The notes: generated by a model not told the origin, from the letters alone. A stretch of 64,000 nt of DNA from Bacteroidota bacterium (GCA_947452905.1 CANGEP010000006.1:87121-151120); one strand, 5' to 3'; shown: positions 7,777 to 16,725, numbered from the stretch's first letter. Numbers and translations are program-made.

Positions 7777-8815
7777 TTATTCTTTTACTTTTCGCAGTTG
7801 TACAAACACCAATAGGATTTGTGTAGTTAATACCCGCCTCTTTTAACACTTGTTGTACTTCTGTTAATGCTTCGGGTGCGACTGCGATAAGTAAGCCGCC
7901 ATTGGTTTGTGGGTCAGGTAGTAATATAGATGCTTCTATTTCATCTACCCCTTCTCCTAGTAGCAAACCTTGCTCATTGGATTGCCAGTTTCTGGCAGTG
8001 GCTCCAGGAATTGTTTTTTGTGCAATGTAGTTTCTAACCGAGGGGATGATTGGAATTTTAGCGTAAGAAATTTCGGCGCTTAAATTACTGCCTTGCATCA
8101 TCTCGGTTAAATGTCCCAATAAACCAAAACCTGTAACATCGGTCATAGCATTTACCCCTTCAATTTTTCCTAAAGATTCTCCTGCTTTATTAATCGTTGT
8201 TAATTGTGCCACTAATATTTGTAAATCTTCTTCAGTTAACAATTTTCTTTTTTGAGCGGTAGCCATTATACCTACCCCCAAAGGTTTTGTAAGTAATAAC
8301 AAATCCCCTTCTTTAGCAGTATCGTTTTGTTTTAAATTTTTAATGTCAATTATTCCATTCACCACTAAGCCAAAAATAGGATCTTGACTATCAATACTAT
8401 GACCTCCTGCAATCACAATACCCGCATCAGCGCAGGTTTTGCGCGCACCTTCCATAACCTGTGCTGCAACACTCGCTGGTAGGGTTGCAAGTGGCCAACC
8501 TAAAACCGCTAAAGCGAAAATAGGTTTCCCGCCCATCGCATAAACATCACTTATCGCATTGGCAGCAGCAATTTGTCCAAATGAAAATGGATCATCTACA
8601 ATGGGCATAAAAAAATCGGTTGTTGAGATCATTGCTGTTTTTTCATCCAACTGATAAACGGCTGCATCGTCTCTGCTATCATTACCCACTAATAATTGAG
8701 GTACTTTATTTTTAGCACCTACATTGTGTGCTGCTAATATTTCTGATAAAACAGCTGGAGAAATTTTACAACCACAACCTCCGCCTTTACTATATTCAGT
8801 TAATTTTATGTCCAT
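7763..8815 (-). CDS. selD: Selenide, water dikinase
   Basis: SelD makes selenophosphate from selenide and ATP, for selenocysteine or for 2-selenouridine in tRNA. The 350-residue protein carries the catalytic motif GGGCGCK with Cys14 and Lys17, equivalent to Cys17 and Lys20 of E. coli SelD. It also has GNDSRDDAAVY, STTDFFMPIVDDP, AIAANAISDVYAMGG-type and AGGHSID motifs of the PurM-like fold. The active site uses Cys, not Sec. No selA, selB, selC or mnmH is present here, so its use cannot be told from context. Its ATG abuts the birA stop (8815/8816), which suggests an operon with translational coupling. Confidence 0.96.
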   Translation of the reverse strand: MDIKLTEYSKGGGCGCKISPAVLSEILAAHNVGAKNKVPQLLVGNDSRDDAAVYQLDEKTAMISTTDFFMPIVDDPFSFGQIAAANAISDVYAMGGKPIFALAVLGWPLATLPASVAAQVMEGARKTCADAGIVIAGGHSIDSQDPIFGLVVNGIIDIKNLKQNDTAKEGDLLLLTKPLGVGIMATAQKRKLLTEEDLQILVAQLTTINKAGESLGKIEGVNAMTDVTGFGLLGHLTEMMQGSNLSAEISYAKIPIIPSVRNYIAQKTIPGATARNWQSNEQGLLLGEGVDEIEASILLPDPQTNGGLLIAVAPEALTEVQQVLKEAGINYTNPIGVCTTAKSKRIIIQK

Positions 8816-9457
8816 CTATTTTGCTTTTAAATAACTATTTAATTTAAGTAGGGTATTTGTTTCGCCTTCCTGCAACCATTCAGTAATGGCAACGCCAAGA
8901 TGATGGGATAATTGTTTTTGCATTTCGGCCAACTCATAATGCTTTGATGTAATTTGTTGCAAAGAAACTGGGTTTCCCGCATCCGTAGAAAATTGAGTTT
9001 GGTTTATATTCAGACCAATGCCTACCACCGACCAGGTCCATTCGGCCCCTCTTAGTTTATTTTCTATAAGGATTCCACCTGCCTTTCTGTCATTCCAGTA
9101 AATATCATTAGGTAATTTTATATGTAAAATTTCGGAGGTAAAGGCACCTAAAAAGGCCCTTACCCCCATAGCGATGGCCGCAGAAAAGCCTTTTTGATCG
9201 GCTGGCCCCCAATTTTTATCGTTTTTTAGGGTTTTAAGCTCTAAAATATAGGTACATAAAAGGTTTTTCCCTTTAGCACTCTCCCAAACACGACCATGTT
9301 GCCCTTTCCCAAGGCTTTGAAAATCAGCTCTAAAGCAACTGCCAGAGTTGGCGTTGCCTTGTTCAATCTGGCTCATGGCATAGATATTGGTACTATCTAT
9401 CTCAGACAGTTCGATGAGCGGCGCTCCGATTGTGATATTTGGTGTGGCAGGTAACAA
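8816..9457 (-). CDS. birA: Biotin--[acetyl-CoA-carboxylase] ligase
   Basis: This enzyme attaches biotin to the carboxyl-carrier subunit of acetyl-CoA carboxylase. At 213 residues it is the short, HTH-less class, so it is a ligase without repressor function. Seen motifs are SEIDSTN near residue 18, GKGQHGRVWES (biotinyl-AMP binding loop, usually GRGQ/GRGRxGRxW), KLPNDIYWNDRKAGGILIE (the family usually has KWPND) and VVGIGLNIN. No ATG lies upstream of the essential IDSTN motif, so the start is probably the TTG at 9457. It is divergent from rsfS and followed directly by selD. Confidence 0.93.
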   Translation of the reverse strand: MLPATPNITIGAPLIELSEIDSTNIYAMSQIEQGNANSGSCFRADFQSLGKGQHGRVWESAKGKNLLCTYILELKTLKNDKNWGPADQKGFSAAIAMGVRAFLGAFTSEILHIKLPNDIYWNDRKAGGILIENKLRGAEWTWSVVGIGLNINQTQFSTDAGNPVSLQQITSKHYELAEMQKQLSHHLGVAITEWLQEGETNTLLKLNSYLKAK

Positions 9458-9465
9458 AGAATTGT

Positions 9466-9473
9466 TATTTTTG
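9466..9473 (+). promoter_or_regulatory. -7 box TATTTTTG upstream of rsfS
   Basis: TATTTTTG matches TAnnTTTG and lies 20 bases before the rsfS ATG, giving a leader of about 15 bases. The nearest TTG (9439-9441) is 24 bases upstream, slightly beyond the normal spacing and inside birA. Confidence 0.5.
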
Positions 9474-9493
9474 TAAAGTTAGCGCAGATTCAA

Positions 9494-9952
9494 ATGTATT
9501 TTTCAAATGATTCCACTAACAAGGCATTAACCATAAATAAATTAGCACTATTGGAACCTCTTTCCGCATTAAAAGATCGTAAAAAGTCTACTACGCAACT
9601 TACCCGCAGCAGTAAAATATTCAAAACCATTATTCAGGCCATTCAGGATAAAAAAGGAGAAAATATTATCAGCTTAGACCTCAAAAAAATTCATGAGGCA
9701 GCAGCCGATTTTTTTATCATTTGTGAGGCTTCTAATACTACACAGTTAAAAGCAATAGCTGACAATATCGATTACGAAGTAAAATCAAAATGTGGCGAAT
9801 TGCCTTATAAAACAGAAGGCAAGTCGGCAGCACAATGGTTATTAATTGATTACATAAATGTAGTGGTACATGTGATGCATCCTGAATCAAGGAAATTTTA
9901 CCAACTAGAGGAGATGTGGAGTGATGCAGATGTTAAAATGCATGACTTGTAA
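9494..9952 (+). CDS. rsfS: Ribosome silencing factor RsfS
   Basis: RsfS (Iojap family) binds ribosomal protein uL14 on the 50S subunit and blocks subunit joining when nutrients are short. Core family features are IIQAIQDKKGENIISLDL, AADFFIICEASNTTQ and the WLLIDYINVVVHVM segment followed by FYQLEEMW. At 152 residues it has about 40 extra N-terminal residues compared with typical 105-120-residue members; either this is a lineage extension or translation starts later. The ATG at 9494 sits well behind the TATTTTTG box. ftsH follows after 50 bases. Confidence 0.94.
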   Translation: MYFSNDSTNKALTINKLALLEPLSALKDRKKSTTQLTRSSKIFKTIIQAIQDKKGENIISLDLKKIHEAAADFFIICEASNTTQLKAIADNIDYEVKSKCGELPYKTEGKSAAQWLLIDYINVVVHVMHPESRKFYQLEEMWSDADVKMHDL

Positions 9953-9968
9953 AACAAATTATCGAGCC

Positions 9969-9986
9969 GCTTGTTATACTACAAGC
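9969..9986. other. Small hairpin in the rsfS-ftsH gap
   Basis: GCTTGT and ACAAGC form a 6-bp stem with a TATACT loop, 17 bases after the rsfS stop and 16 bases before the ftsH ATG. No T-run follows, so it is not a convincing terminator. It could affect mRNA processing or ftsH translation. Confidence 0.25.
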
Positions 9987-10002
9987 AACCTAAAATAATA
10001 CA

Positions 10003-12090
10003 ATGACACCTGAGAATAATCCTAAGAAAAAAAGTCCTTTAGGGGATGGCCCTAAAATGCCAAAATTCAATATCTATTGGATCTATGGCCTAATTGCTTT
10101 GTCTTTATTATCGGCACGCTTTTTTCAATTAGCGCCCGATGTAACTACTATTTCTCGCAATGAATTTGTGAAATTAATGGCCAGCGGAGATGTAGAGAAA
10201 TATGTGAAAGTAGAGAACAAAAAAGTAGTACGTATTTATATTAAAGCGGATAGTGTTCAAAAAGAATATTACGTTAAAAAGTTTAAAACCAAATTACCGA
10301 AAGATAAAGTAAAAGGTAATTATTTGTTTGAATACAAAGTAGACGATTGGTCTTCTTTTAATAAAGATGTAGAAGATGTACTTACTAAAAATGCAATTAC
10401 AAATATTCCTGATAGTAGTGTAGACACTGATAGTGATTGGTTTGGTCCCATCGCCAATACCATTTTCTCTTTGGGATTAATAGTGGTTGTTTGGGTATTA
10501 CTTATGCGTAAGATGGGCGGCGGTGGAGGCTCTGGTGGTGGCCCAGGGGGCATTTTTAATGTAGGAAAATCTAAAGCAACTTTATTTGAAAAAGGTGGGA
10601 CAAAAGTAAATATCACTTTTGCAGACGTGGCTGGTTTAGAAGAAGCCAAAGAAGAAGTGATGGAAATCGTTGACTTCTTAAAAAATCCTAAGAAGTATAC
10701 AGCTTTGGGAGGTAAAATTCCTAAAGGAGCTTTACTCATTGGCCCTCCAGGCACAGGTAAAACTTTATTAGCGAAAGCTATGGCAGGAGAAGCACAAGTA
10801 CCTTTCTTTAGTTTAAGTGGCTCCGACTTTGTAGAAATGTTTGTGGGTGTGGGAGCAAGTCGTGTAAGAGATTTATTTAAACAAGCAAGAGAAAAAGCAC
10901 CTTGTATTATTTTTATAGATGAAATTGATGCCATTGGACGTGCGCGTGGTAAAAATGCCATGATGAGTAATGATGAGCGTGAAAACACTTTGAATCAGTT
11001 ATTGGTTGAGATGGATGGATTTGGTGGAGATACAGGCATTATTATTTTAGCAGCTACTAATCGACCAGATGTATTAGATAGCGCCTTATTAAGACCAGGT
11101 CGTTTTGATCGCCAAATATCTATTGACCGCCCCGATGTAAAAGGACGCGAAGAAATTTTTAAAGTGCATCTAGGCCCAATTAAAGTTTCAGAAAATTTAG
11201 ATGTACATAAATTAGCAGAACAAACTCCAGGTTTTGCAGGAGCGGATATAGCGAATGTTTGTAACGAAGCTGCTTTAATAGCTGCACGTAAAGGAAAGAC
11301 TGGTGTAGAAATGAAAGACTTTCAAGATGCTATTGATAGAGTGATAGGCGGATTAGAAAAGAAAAATAAAATTATTTCTAAAGAAGAGAAAGAAGTGATT
11401 GCTTATCACGAAGCAGGACATGCAATTTGTGGTTGGTTCTTGGAACATGCCTATCCATTGTTAAAAGTAACCATAGTTCCAAGAGGTACTGCTGCTTTGG
11501 GTTACGCACAGTATACACCTAAAGAACAATACTTATATACCATTGAACAGTTAACAGATCAAATGTGTATGACGCTCGGTGGACGTGCAGCTGAACAAAT
11601 CTTCTTTGGTAAAATTTCAACAGGCGCTTCTAATGATTTACAACAAATATCTAAGATGGCCTATTCAATGGTGACTACTTATGGAATGAATGAGAAAATT
11701 GGTAATGTAAGTTTTTATGACCCTTCTCAAGAAAACACTTTCCAAAAACCATTTAGCGAAGAGACCGGAAAAATAATTGATGAAGAAGTGCGTAAAATGA
11801 TTGCTGAAGCTTATCAAAGAACCCTTGCTTTATTAAGTGATAAAAAAGAGCAAGTAGAGACATTAGCAAAAGCGTTATTAGAAAGAGAGGTATTGCATAA
11901 ATCAGATGTGGAAGAATTAATCGGCAATCGTCCTTTTGAAGAAAAAAGCACATTAGATGTTGGTACAGAATCAGAAACCTTTGCTCCTTCAGAGACAACT
12001 GTTGAAGGTAGTACAGATAATGTAGTAGATGCAATTGATAATGCTAATGCAACTATTGAAGCGGCTGATGCCACGGGAAACAATGAATAA
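10003..12090 (+). CDS. ftsH: ATP-dependent zinc metalloprotease FtsH
   Basis: This is a membrane-bound AAA+ protease that degrades unfolded membrane and regulatory proteins. The 695 residues show TM1 near residues 24-40, a periplasmic domain, TM2 near 150-167, a glycine-rich linker (171-183), Walker A GPPGTGKT (247-254), Walker B IIFIDEID (302-309), the second region of homology ending RPGRFDR (364-370) and the zinc motif HEAGH (469-473). All catalytic residues are present. The C-terminal 50 residues are Ser/Thr/Glu/Asn-rich and probably disordered. It lies between rsfS and the LUD-domain gene (8-base gap), so rsfS-ftsH-LUD is likely one transcript. Confidence 0.98.
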   Translation: MTPENNPKKKSPLGDGPKMPKFNIYWIYGLIALSLLSARFFQLAPDVTTISRNEFVKLMASGDVEKYVKVENKKVVRIYIKADSVQKEYYVKKFKTKLPKDKVKGNYLFEYKVDDWSSFNKDVEDVLTKNAITNIPDSSVDTDSDWFGPIANTIFSLGLIVVVWVLLMRKMGGGGGSGGGPGGIFNVGKSKATLFEKGGTKVNITFADVAGLEEAKEEVMEIVDFLKNPKKYTALGGKIPKGALLIGPPGTGKTLLAKAMAGEAQVPFFSLSGSDFVEMFVGVGASRVRDLFKQAREKAPCIIFIDEIDAIGRARGKNAMMSNDERENTLNQLLVEMDGFGGDTGIIILAATNRPDVLDSALLRPGRFDRQISIDRPDVKGREEIFKVHLGPIKVSENLDVHKLAEQTPGFAGADIANVCNEAALIAARKGKTGVEMKDFQDAIDRVIGGLEKKNKIISKEEKEVIAYHEAGHAICGWFLEHAYPLLKVTIVPRGTAALGYAQYTPKEQYLYTIEQLTDQMCMTLGGRAAEQIFFGKISTGASNDLQQISKMAYSMVTTYGMNEKIGNVSFYDPSQENTFQKPFSEETGKIIDEEVRKMIAEAYQRTLALLSDKKEQVETLAKALLEREVLHKSDVEELIGNRPFEEKSTLDVGTESETFAPSETTVEGSTDNVVDAIDNANATIEAADATGNNE

Positions 12091-12098
12091 AATTTTGC

Positions 12099-12743
12099 AT
12101 GGAATCGCAAATTGCTAGAAATAAAATATTGCAAAAAATAAAACAAGCGCTGCATTCGCCAGTGGCTGTACCTTTTCCGGATCAGGTAGCGGATACCCCC
12201 ATCTTTATTCCAACTGAGCAAGAGTTGGCAATCGATTTTGCACAAAAGTTTACAGAGCTCTTAGGAAAATTTGTATACTGTGCTGATGAGGCCGAGTTGG
12301 TTGAAAAATTAACAGGACTTATTAAATTACATCATTGGGAGAAAATATATTCTAGAGAGTCAGGATGGCTGGATGACATGAGTGAATATCATTTTGATCC
12401 TGTTAATACAGATGATTTAGCTAGCTGCGATGCATCAATTACACTTTGTGAGCATTTAGTAGCCCGCACCGGCACTATTGTACTAAGCAGTGCACAATTA
12501 AGTGGTCGACAATCGAGCGTATATGCGCCTGTTCATATTTGTATTGCCTATACACATCAATTAGTGTTTGATATAGCGGATAGTTTAGTTCAATTTAAAA
12601 ACGAAGCAGCAACAATACCCAGCATGATTAGTTTTGCTACAGGACCAAGTCGTACTGCTGATATTGAAAAAACATTAGTAGTAGGTGTTCATGGCCCTAA
12701 AGAGGTATATTGTTTTTTAGTAGATAAGCATTTGGATTCCTAA
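12099..12743 (+). CDS. LUD domain protein (LutC/YkgG family)
   Basis: The 214-residue protein has the LUD fold signature GPSRTADIEKTLVVGVHGP near the C-terminus and a central CEHLVARTGTIVLSS segment. In lactate-utilisation operons LutC works with LutA and LutB. Neither is present here. The gene instead stands between ftsH and lpxH, a placement I associate with Bacteroidota genomes in which the role is unknown. It has no signal peptide. The role remains open. Confidence 0.85.
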   Translation: MESQIARNKILQKIKQALHSPVAVPFPDQVADTPIFIPTEQELAIDFAQKFTELLGKFVYCADEAELVEKLTGLIKLHHWEKIYSRESGWLDDMSEYHFDPVNTDDLASCDASITLCEHLVARTGTIVLSSAQLSGRQSSVYAPVHICIAYTHQLVFDIADSLVQFKNEAATIPSMISFATGPSRTADIEKTLVVGVHGPKEVYCFLVDKHLDS

Positions 12744-12762
12744 CTTTATATAAACCTCTTAC

Positions 12763-13521
12763 ATGCAGCTGGCTCCTGGAAAAAAAATATATTTCTTATC
12801 TGATTTTCACTTGGGAGCGCCCAATGAACAGCAAAGTCGTGTAAGAGAAGATCGCTTAGTTCGTTTTTTACAGGAAGCTCAAAAAGATGCAGCAGCTATT
12901 TTTATTGTAGGTGATATTTTTGATTTTTGGTTTGAGTACAAAACTGTAGTGCCAAAGGGTTTTGTAAGATTACTAGGTTGTTTAGCCAATATTGCTGATG
13001 CAGGAGTGTCCTTACATATTTTTACTGGCAACCATGATTTATGGATGGAGGACTATTTAACTAAAGAATTAAATGCTACTGTTTACTTTGAGCCGCAAAA
13101 ATTTACTATTGCAGGTAAGGATTTTTTAATTGGTCATGGAGATGGTTTAGGTCCAGGCGACTTTGGCTACAAAAGATTAAAACGAATTTTTACAAACCCA
13201 TTATGTAAATGGTTATTTAGATGGCTTCATCCCGATTTGGGTATTCAGTTAGCTAATTATTTTAGCGGGAAAAGTAGAGCTAAAACGGGCAGTGCTGATG
13301 AAGTTTTTTTAGGAGAAGATAAAGAATGGTTGATACTCTATTGCAAACAAAAAGCCGCTGAAATGAAAGTGGATTACTTTGTTTTTGGACATCGTCATTT
13401 TGCCATTGATTTTCCTATTAATGAACATACCCGTTATATTAATTTAGGGGATTGGATAAGACTTAATACTTATGGTGTTTTTGATGGGGAAAGGGTGCAA
13501 TTGTTAACTTGGGAAAAATAG
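12763..13521 (+). CDS. lpxH: UDP-2,3-diacylglucosamine diphosphatase (LpxH-type metallophosphoesterase)
   Basis: The enzyme hydrolyses UDP-2,3-diacylglucosamine to lipid X and UMP in lipid A synthesis at the inner membrane face. The calcineurin-like metal motifs occur in order: LSDFHLGAP, VGDIFDFWFE, TGNHDLWMEDYL, GHGDGLGPGDFGYK and FGHRHFAIDF. The 252-residue length fits. The family also contains other phosphoesterases, but GDIFDFWFE and the GHGDG block are strongly LpxH-like. It starts 19 bases after the LUD gene and precedes an MscS channel gene. Confidence 0.9.
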   Translation: MQLAPGKKIYFLSDFHLGAPNEQQSRVREDRLVRFLQEAQKDAAAIFIVGDIFDFWFEYKTVVPKGFVRLLGCLANIADAGVSLHIFTGNHDLWMEDYLTKELNATVYFEPQKFTIAGKDFLIGHGDGLGPGDFGYKRLKRIFTNPLCKWLFRWLHPDLGIQLANYFSGKSRAKTGSADEVFLGEDKEWLILYCKQKAAEMKVDYFVFGHRHFAIDFPINEHTRYINLGDWIRLNTYGVFDGERVQLLTWEK

Positions 13522-13540
13522 GCAACTTTAATTTTAATGT

Positions 13541-14602
13541 ATGAATTGGAATCAAGAAATACTAAGCAATCCGCTTAAAAGTCATCTTATTATTATTGGC
13601 ATATTGGCCATTACGATGGCTGTAAAAAGGTTGGTGTCCCGATTTTTTGCTTCCTTAATATATACTTGGATTGATAAAAAAAATCATTCAGAATTAAGAA
13701 AAACACATGTACACCGATTGATTGTACCTATAGAAAGATTTTTGATTTTCTTAGTGGCTATTGTGGCTTTTTATGAACTTCGTTTTCCTGCAGCCTGGAA
13801 TTTACATATATATAAGTTTACGCTTCAAGTGGCTATGGAGTCGGTAACAAAATTAATTTTTATTGTTTTGTTTATCCGAGTATGCTTAAGAACGCTTGAA
13901 TTTATTTCGATTATTTTAGAAGAGAAGGCTAAACTTACTAAGGATCAAACCGATGACCAACTAGTATTATTTTTTAGAGATTTTTTTAAAGTGATTTTAT
14001 ACATCATTGGGCTGTTAATGATTTTACATTATGTATTTAATGAGAACATTGGTAATTTAGTAACTAGCTTAAGTATCGTAGGTGCCGCCGTGGCATTATC
14101 GATGAGAGAAAGCCTGGAAAACATTATCGCCTCCTTTATTATATTTTTTGATAAACCCTTTACTGTTGGTGATTTAGTGAAAGTGAATAATTTTACGGGG
14201 ACTATCGAAAAAATTGGATTAAGAAGTACTAGAATACGTACACAGGATAAAACTTATATTTCGGTGCCCAATAAGCAAATGGTGGATACAATTGTAGACA
14301 ATATTAGTTTGCGTACAGAGCGAAAAATAGAAATGGATTTACAGTTAAATGTAGCTACTTCGGCCGAGCATATAAAAGAGTTCACTCAGTTTTTAAGAAC
14401 TTATATTGAAGGTATTAACACCATTAACAATAGTGTTGTTTTTGTAGCAGAATCTGGCAAACAGTTTCATGCTATACACATTGAGTGTTTTGTTGGAATC
14501 CATACCGACTTAACAACTTTCCTGTTATTGAGAGAAAAAATTAATTTAGCAGCCATCGAATATGCTCATCAGCACCAAATTAAATTTGCCGATAAGGCGT
14601 AG
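13541..14602 (+). CDS. Small-conductance mechanosensitive channel (MscS family)
   Basis: The 353-residue protein has four predicted N-terminal membrane spans (near 14-30, 65-85, 100-120, 145-165) and then the pore-lining TM3 segment SLSIVGAAVALSMRESLENI. It continues with the MscS beta domain FFDKPFTVGDLVKVNNFTG and the typical IPNK-like turn VPNKQMVDTIVDN. It opens under membrane tension to release solutes after osmotic downshock. It is the last gene of the ftsH-LUD-lpxH run and ends 8 bases from the convergent MerR-type gene. Confidence 0.92.
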   Translation: MNWNQEILSNPLKSHLIIIGILAITMAVKRLVSRFFASLIYTWIDKKNHSELRKTHVHRLIVPIERFLIFLVAIVAFYELRFPAAWNLHIYKFTLQVAMESVTKLIFIVLFIRVCLRTLEFISIILEEKAKLTKDQTDDQLVLFFRDFFKVILYIIGLLMILHYVFNENIGNLVTSLSIVGAAVALSMRESLENIIASFIIFFDKPFTVGDLVKVNNFTGTIEKIGLRSTRIRTQDKTYISVPNKQMVDTIVDNISLRTERKIEMDLQLNVATSAEHIKEFTQFLRTYIEGINTINNSVVFVAESGKQFHAIHIECFVGIHTDLTTFLLLREKINLAAIEYAHQHQIKFADKA

Positions 14603-14610
14603 GCAAAAAA

Positions 14611-15162
14611 TTATAAACTTGATTTAAGGGATACTAAAAATCCTCTTATGTTTTTTAAACTATTAATTAAAGCCAAATCTTTCTCCGCTTTTTCTTTATT
14701 ATTCTTGAGATAAGTTTTTGCTCCCTCGATTGAATATTTTTTTTCTCTTAACAAGTAATAAATTTGCTTTAAGAATTCAATATCCTGTGCTCTAAACAAA
14801 CGGTCTCCTTTGCGGGTTTTTCGCGGTTGTAATTGCTTAAATTCTTTTTCCCAATACCTAATTAAAGAGGTATTCGCGTTAAACCAAACGGCCACTTCGC
14901 CAATGGGATAATATAATTTTTTGGTAAGCTCTTCGGGAGAAGGTACTTTGAGCCTTTCCATTTCACCTTCCATGGAGGCAAATGATTTGCGCCCTCTTTT
15001 ATGCGTAGTGGTGGCTTTACCAAAATGCATCGGTGCTCTTGAGACTGTGGGTAAAACAGCTTCTTTGGTAGGCAATGGTTTTTCGACCATGGCTCTCTTA
15101 ATATGAACAGGTTCGGCAGGGGCACTACCAAATAAATCCAATTGCTGCAAATGTTTTGCCAT
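14611..15162 (-). CDS. MerR-family transcriptional regulator
   Basis: The 183-residue protein has a polar, probably disordered N-terminal 75 residues, then a MerR-type winged helix (about 82-155). There, YPIGEVAVWFNANTSLIRYW is the HTH, KEFKQLQPRKTRKGDRLFRA the wing, and IEFLKQIYYLLREKKYSIEG the following helices. No metal-binding or effector domain is visible, so the signal is unknown. Bacteroidota carry a conserved one-per-genome member of this type. It is divergent from the 15248 gene across an 85-base gap. Confidence 0.88.
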   Translation of the reverse strand: MAKHLQQLDLFGSAPAEPVHIKRAMVEKPLPTKEAVLPTVSRAPMHFGKATTTHKRGRKSFASMEGEMERLKVPSPEELTKKLYYPIGEVAVWFNANTSLIRYWEKEFKQLQPRKTRKGDRLFRAQDIEFLKQIYYLLREKKYSIEGAKTYLKNNKEKAEKDLALINSLKNIRGFLVSLKSSL

Positions 15163-15236
15163 AAAACAAAGTTAGGGGACTATTAATAGTTACTGACCTC
15201 TATAAATGATTGGTGGATAAATTGTTAAGTATAGCG

Positions 15237-15244
15237 TAATTTTG
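15237..15244 (+). promoter_or_regulatory. -7 box TAATTTTG just before the 15248 gene
   Basis: TAATTTTG fits TAnnTTTG and ends only 3 bases before the ATG at 15248. It overlaps a possible TTG start at 15242, which argues against that start. A TTG at 15210-15212 lies 24 bases upstream. If the box is used, the mRNA is leaderless or translation starts later. Confidence 0.4.
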
Positions 15245-15247
15245 CCT

Positions 15248-16306
15248 ATGCGCTTATTTATTTTAGCTATACCACATGAACACTCTTTTACAAGTTTGGT
15301 AATTGAGCGTGTAATGGATATGATACAAGCTGGGGCTGAATATCCTACTATTAGCTTCTATATAATTGGGGGGCAGTTTAACCCTCCAATTATTGATTTT
15401 TGTAAGACTTATAAGGCAGTACATTTATTAACGTTAAAAGAAGCAAAACTGCTTTTAAAGACAGCTACTAATGAGAACTTTCTACATTTTGGTGCCTCTA
15501 TAAAAGGAGCCGAAAACCAGCATCAATATTTTATTCCACTTACAACCCCAGGTGCTATTCAACCTCGCTCATTTATTGCAAAATATTTTCAAGAAAAGGC
15601 TTTTTTTAAGTTTATAAAAAAGGCTAAACAGGTTTTATATATTAATGAATGGATGCAAGAGCAAGTAGAATTAAAATTTCCTATAGCTGCTACCAAAGGC
15701 AAACTTGCTTGGTTGCCTACATTGGCCAAACCTATTTTTGAATGGCATCAATTAGCAGCCACCAAAGAATTTCTGGCAGATGGGTATCCATATTTTTTAG
15801 CTTGTATCCCGGTAGCTCATTTTATTGATACTTTAAAAGAGTTTTCAATTTTTAAAAAATGGCAGCAAAGCACTATGCGATTGGTTTTTATTTTTGACGA
15901 ACCAAAAGATTATAATAAAGCTGCCGAACTTTTAAAAGGCTACAAATACAAAGAAAATATTAAGGTAAGACTTGCTAAAAACTTAAGTACAGATTGGTTG
16001 GCTGCAGCCTATTTTATTATGTGGCAGGGAATTGACTGTTCTAAAACCTTTTGGATAGAATCGGCAGTTCATTACGATATACCCTTGCTCTTTGATGAGC
16101 AAATGAATATGCCTACAAGTTGGCAAAAAGCAGGTGAAGTGTTTTCGTTTTCCGAAAAAGGTGCCCTGTCCAACCATTTTAAATTATATTATAAAGACGA
16201 AGTGTATCGTCATGCTAGAGCTAGATTGGGGAAGGCTTGGATTGAACTTGCCAATGCAAAAAGAGAATCCAATAGTCTTTTTCAATTACCAGCTGATTTA
16301 GCCTAG
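15248..16306 (+). CDS. Uncharacterised protein, possibly glycosyltransferase-like
   Basis: I do not recognise a named family in this 352-residue protein. It alternates short hydrophobic strands and helices like a Rossmann or GT-B fold. The N-terminus MRLFILAIPHEHSFTSLVIE and the middle PYFLACIPVAHFIDTLKEF followed by MRLVFIFDEP and FWIESAVHYDIPLLF recall group-1 glycosyltransferases. I see neither a clear E-x7-E donor motif nor a signal peptide. The start is taken at ATG 15248 rather than TTG 15242. It stands alone between a MerR-type gene and gldC. Confidence 0.55.
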   Translation: MRLFILAIPHEHSFTSLVIERVMDMIQAGAEYPTISFYIIGGQFNPPIIDFCKTYKAVHLLTLKEAKLLLKTATNENFLHFGASIKGAENQHQYFIPLTTPGAIQPRSFIAKYFQEKAFFKFIKKAKQVLYINEWMQEQVELKFPIAATKGKLAWLPTLAKPIFEWHQLAATKEFLADGYPYFLACIPVAHFIDTLKEFSIFKKWQQSTMRLVFIFDEPKDYNKAAELLKGYKYKENIKVRLAKNLSTDWLAAAYFIMWQGIDCSKTFWIESAVHYDIPLLFDEQMNMPTSWQKAGEVFSFSEKGALSNHFKLYYKDEVYRHARARLGKAWIELANAKRESNSLFQLPADLA

Positions 16307-16331
16307 GTAACTAGCATTATGAATATTATTG

Positions 16332-16339
16332 TACTTTTG
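16332..16339 (+). promoter_or_regulatory. -7 box TACTTTTG upstream of gldC
   Basis: TACTTTTG fits TAnnTTTG and sits 32 bases before the gldC ATG, which leaves a leader of about 28 bases. No TTG is found at the expected 17-23 base spacing. Confidence 0.5.
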
Positions 16340-16371
16340 TAACCTCTATTTTATTTATTAACTTACTCATT

Positions 16372-16719
16372 ATGCATCAATCTAATATCCAAATAACAGT
16401 TCATTTAGACGAACAGAAAATTCCTCAAAACATTCAATGGTCAGCAACTGATAGTACGGCTACAGAAGCTCAGGACGCAAGAGCAATGATGTTAAATTTT
16501 TGGGATCCTACCGATAAAACTGCTCTAAGAATAGATCTTTGGACCAAAGACATGATGGTGGATGAGATGGCCGACTTCTTTTATCAAAATTTAATGGGTA
16601 TGGGAGATACTTATATGAGAGCTACTCAAGATAAAGATATGGCAGAAGATTTTAAAATTTTTGCACAAACATTTATGAAAAAATTTAAAGCCAGTCAGTT
16701 GGCGCAAAATCCAAAATAA
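16372..16719 (+). CDS. gldC: Gliding motility protein GldC
   Basis: The 115-residue cytoplasmic protein matches GldC: an N-terminal HLDEQKIPQNIQW (VxLDExKVPExIxW pattern), MMLNFWDPTDKTALRIDLWTKDM, and VDEMADFFYQNLMGMGDTY with RATQDKDMAEDF. GldC is linked to gliding and type IX secretion in Bacteroidota but is also conserved in non-gliding members, and its biochemical role is unknown. No other gld or por gene is in the window. It begins an apparent operon with the YqeY and CvpA genes, with gaps of 6 and 3 bases. Confidence 0.93.
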   Translation: MHQSNIQITVHLDEQKIPQNIQWSATDSTATEAQDARAMMLNFWDPTDKTALRIDLWTKDMMVDEMADFFYQNLMGMGDTYMRATQDKDMAEDFKIFAQTFMKKFKASQLAQNPK

Positions 16720-16725
16720 AAAATT

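Noticed and set aside
7763..8815. SelD as a selenocysteine protein
   Set aside because: The catalytic position is a plain Cys codon, with no in-frame TGA.
10320..10988. 222-codon open frame antisense to ftsH
   Set aside because: It overlaps the AAA core of FtsH on the other strand; its Pro-rich, domain-free product shows no sign of being real.
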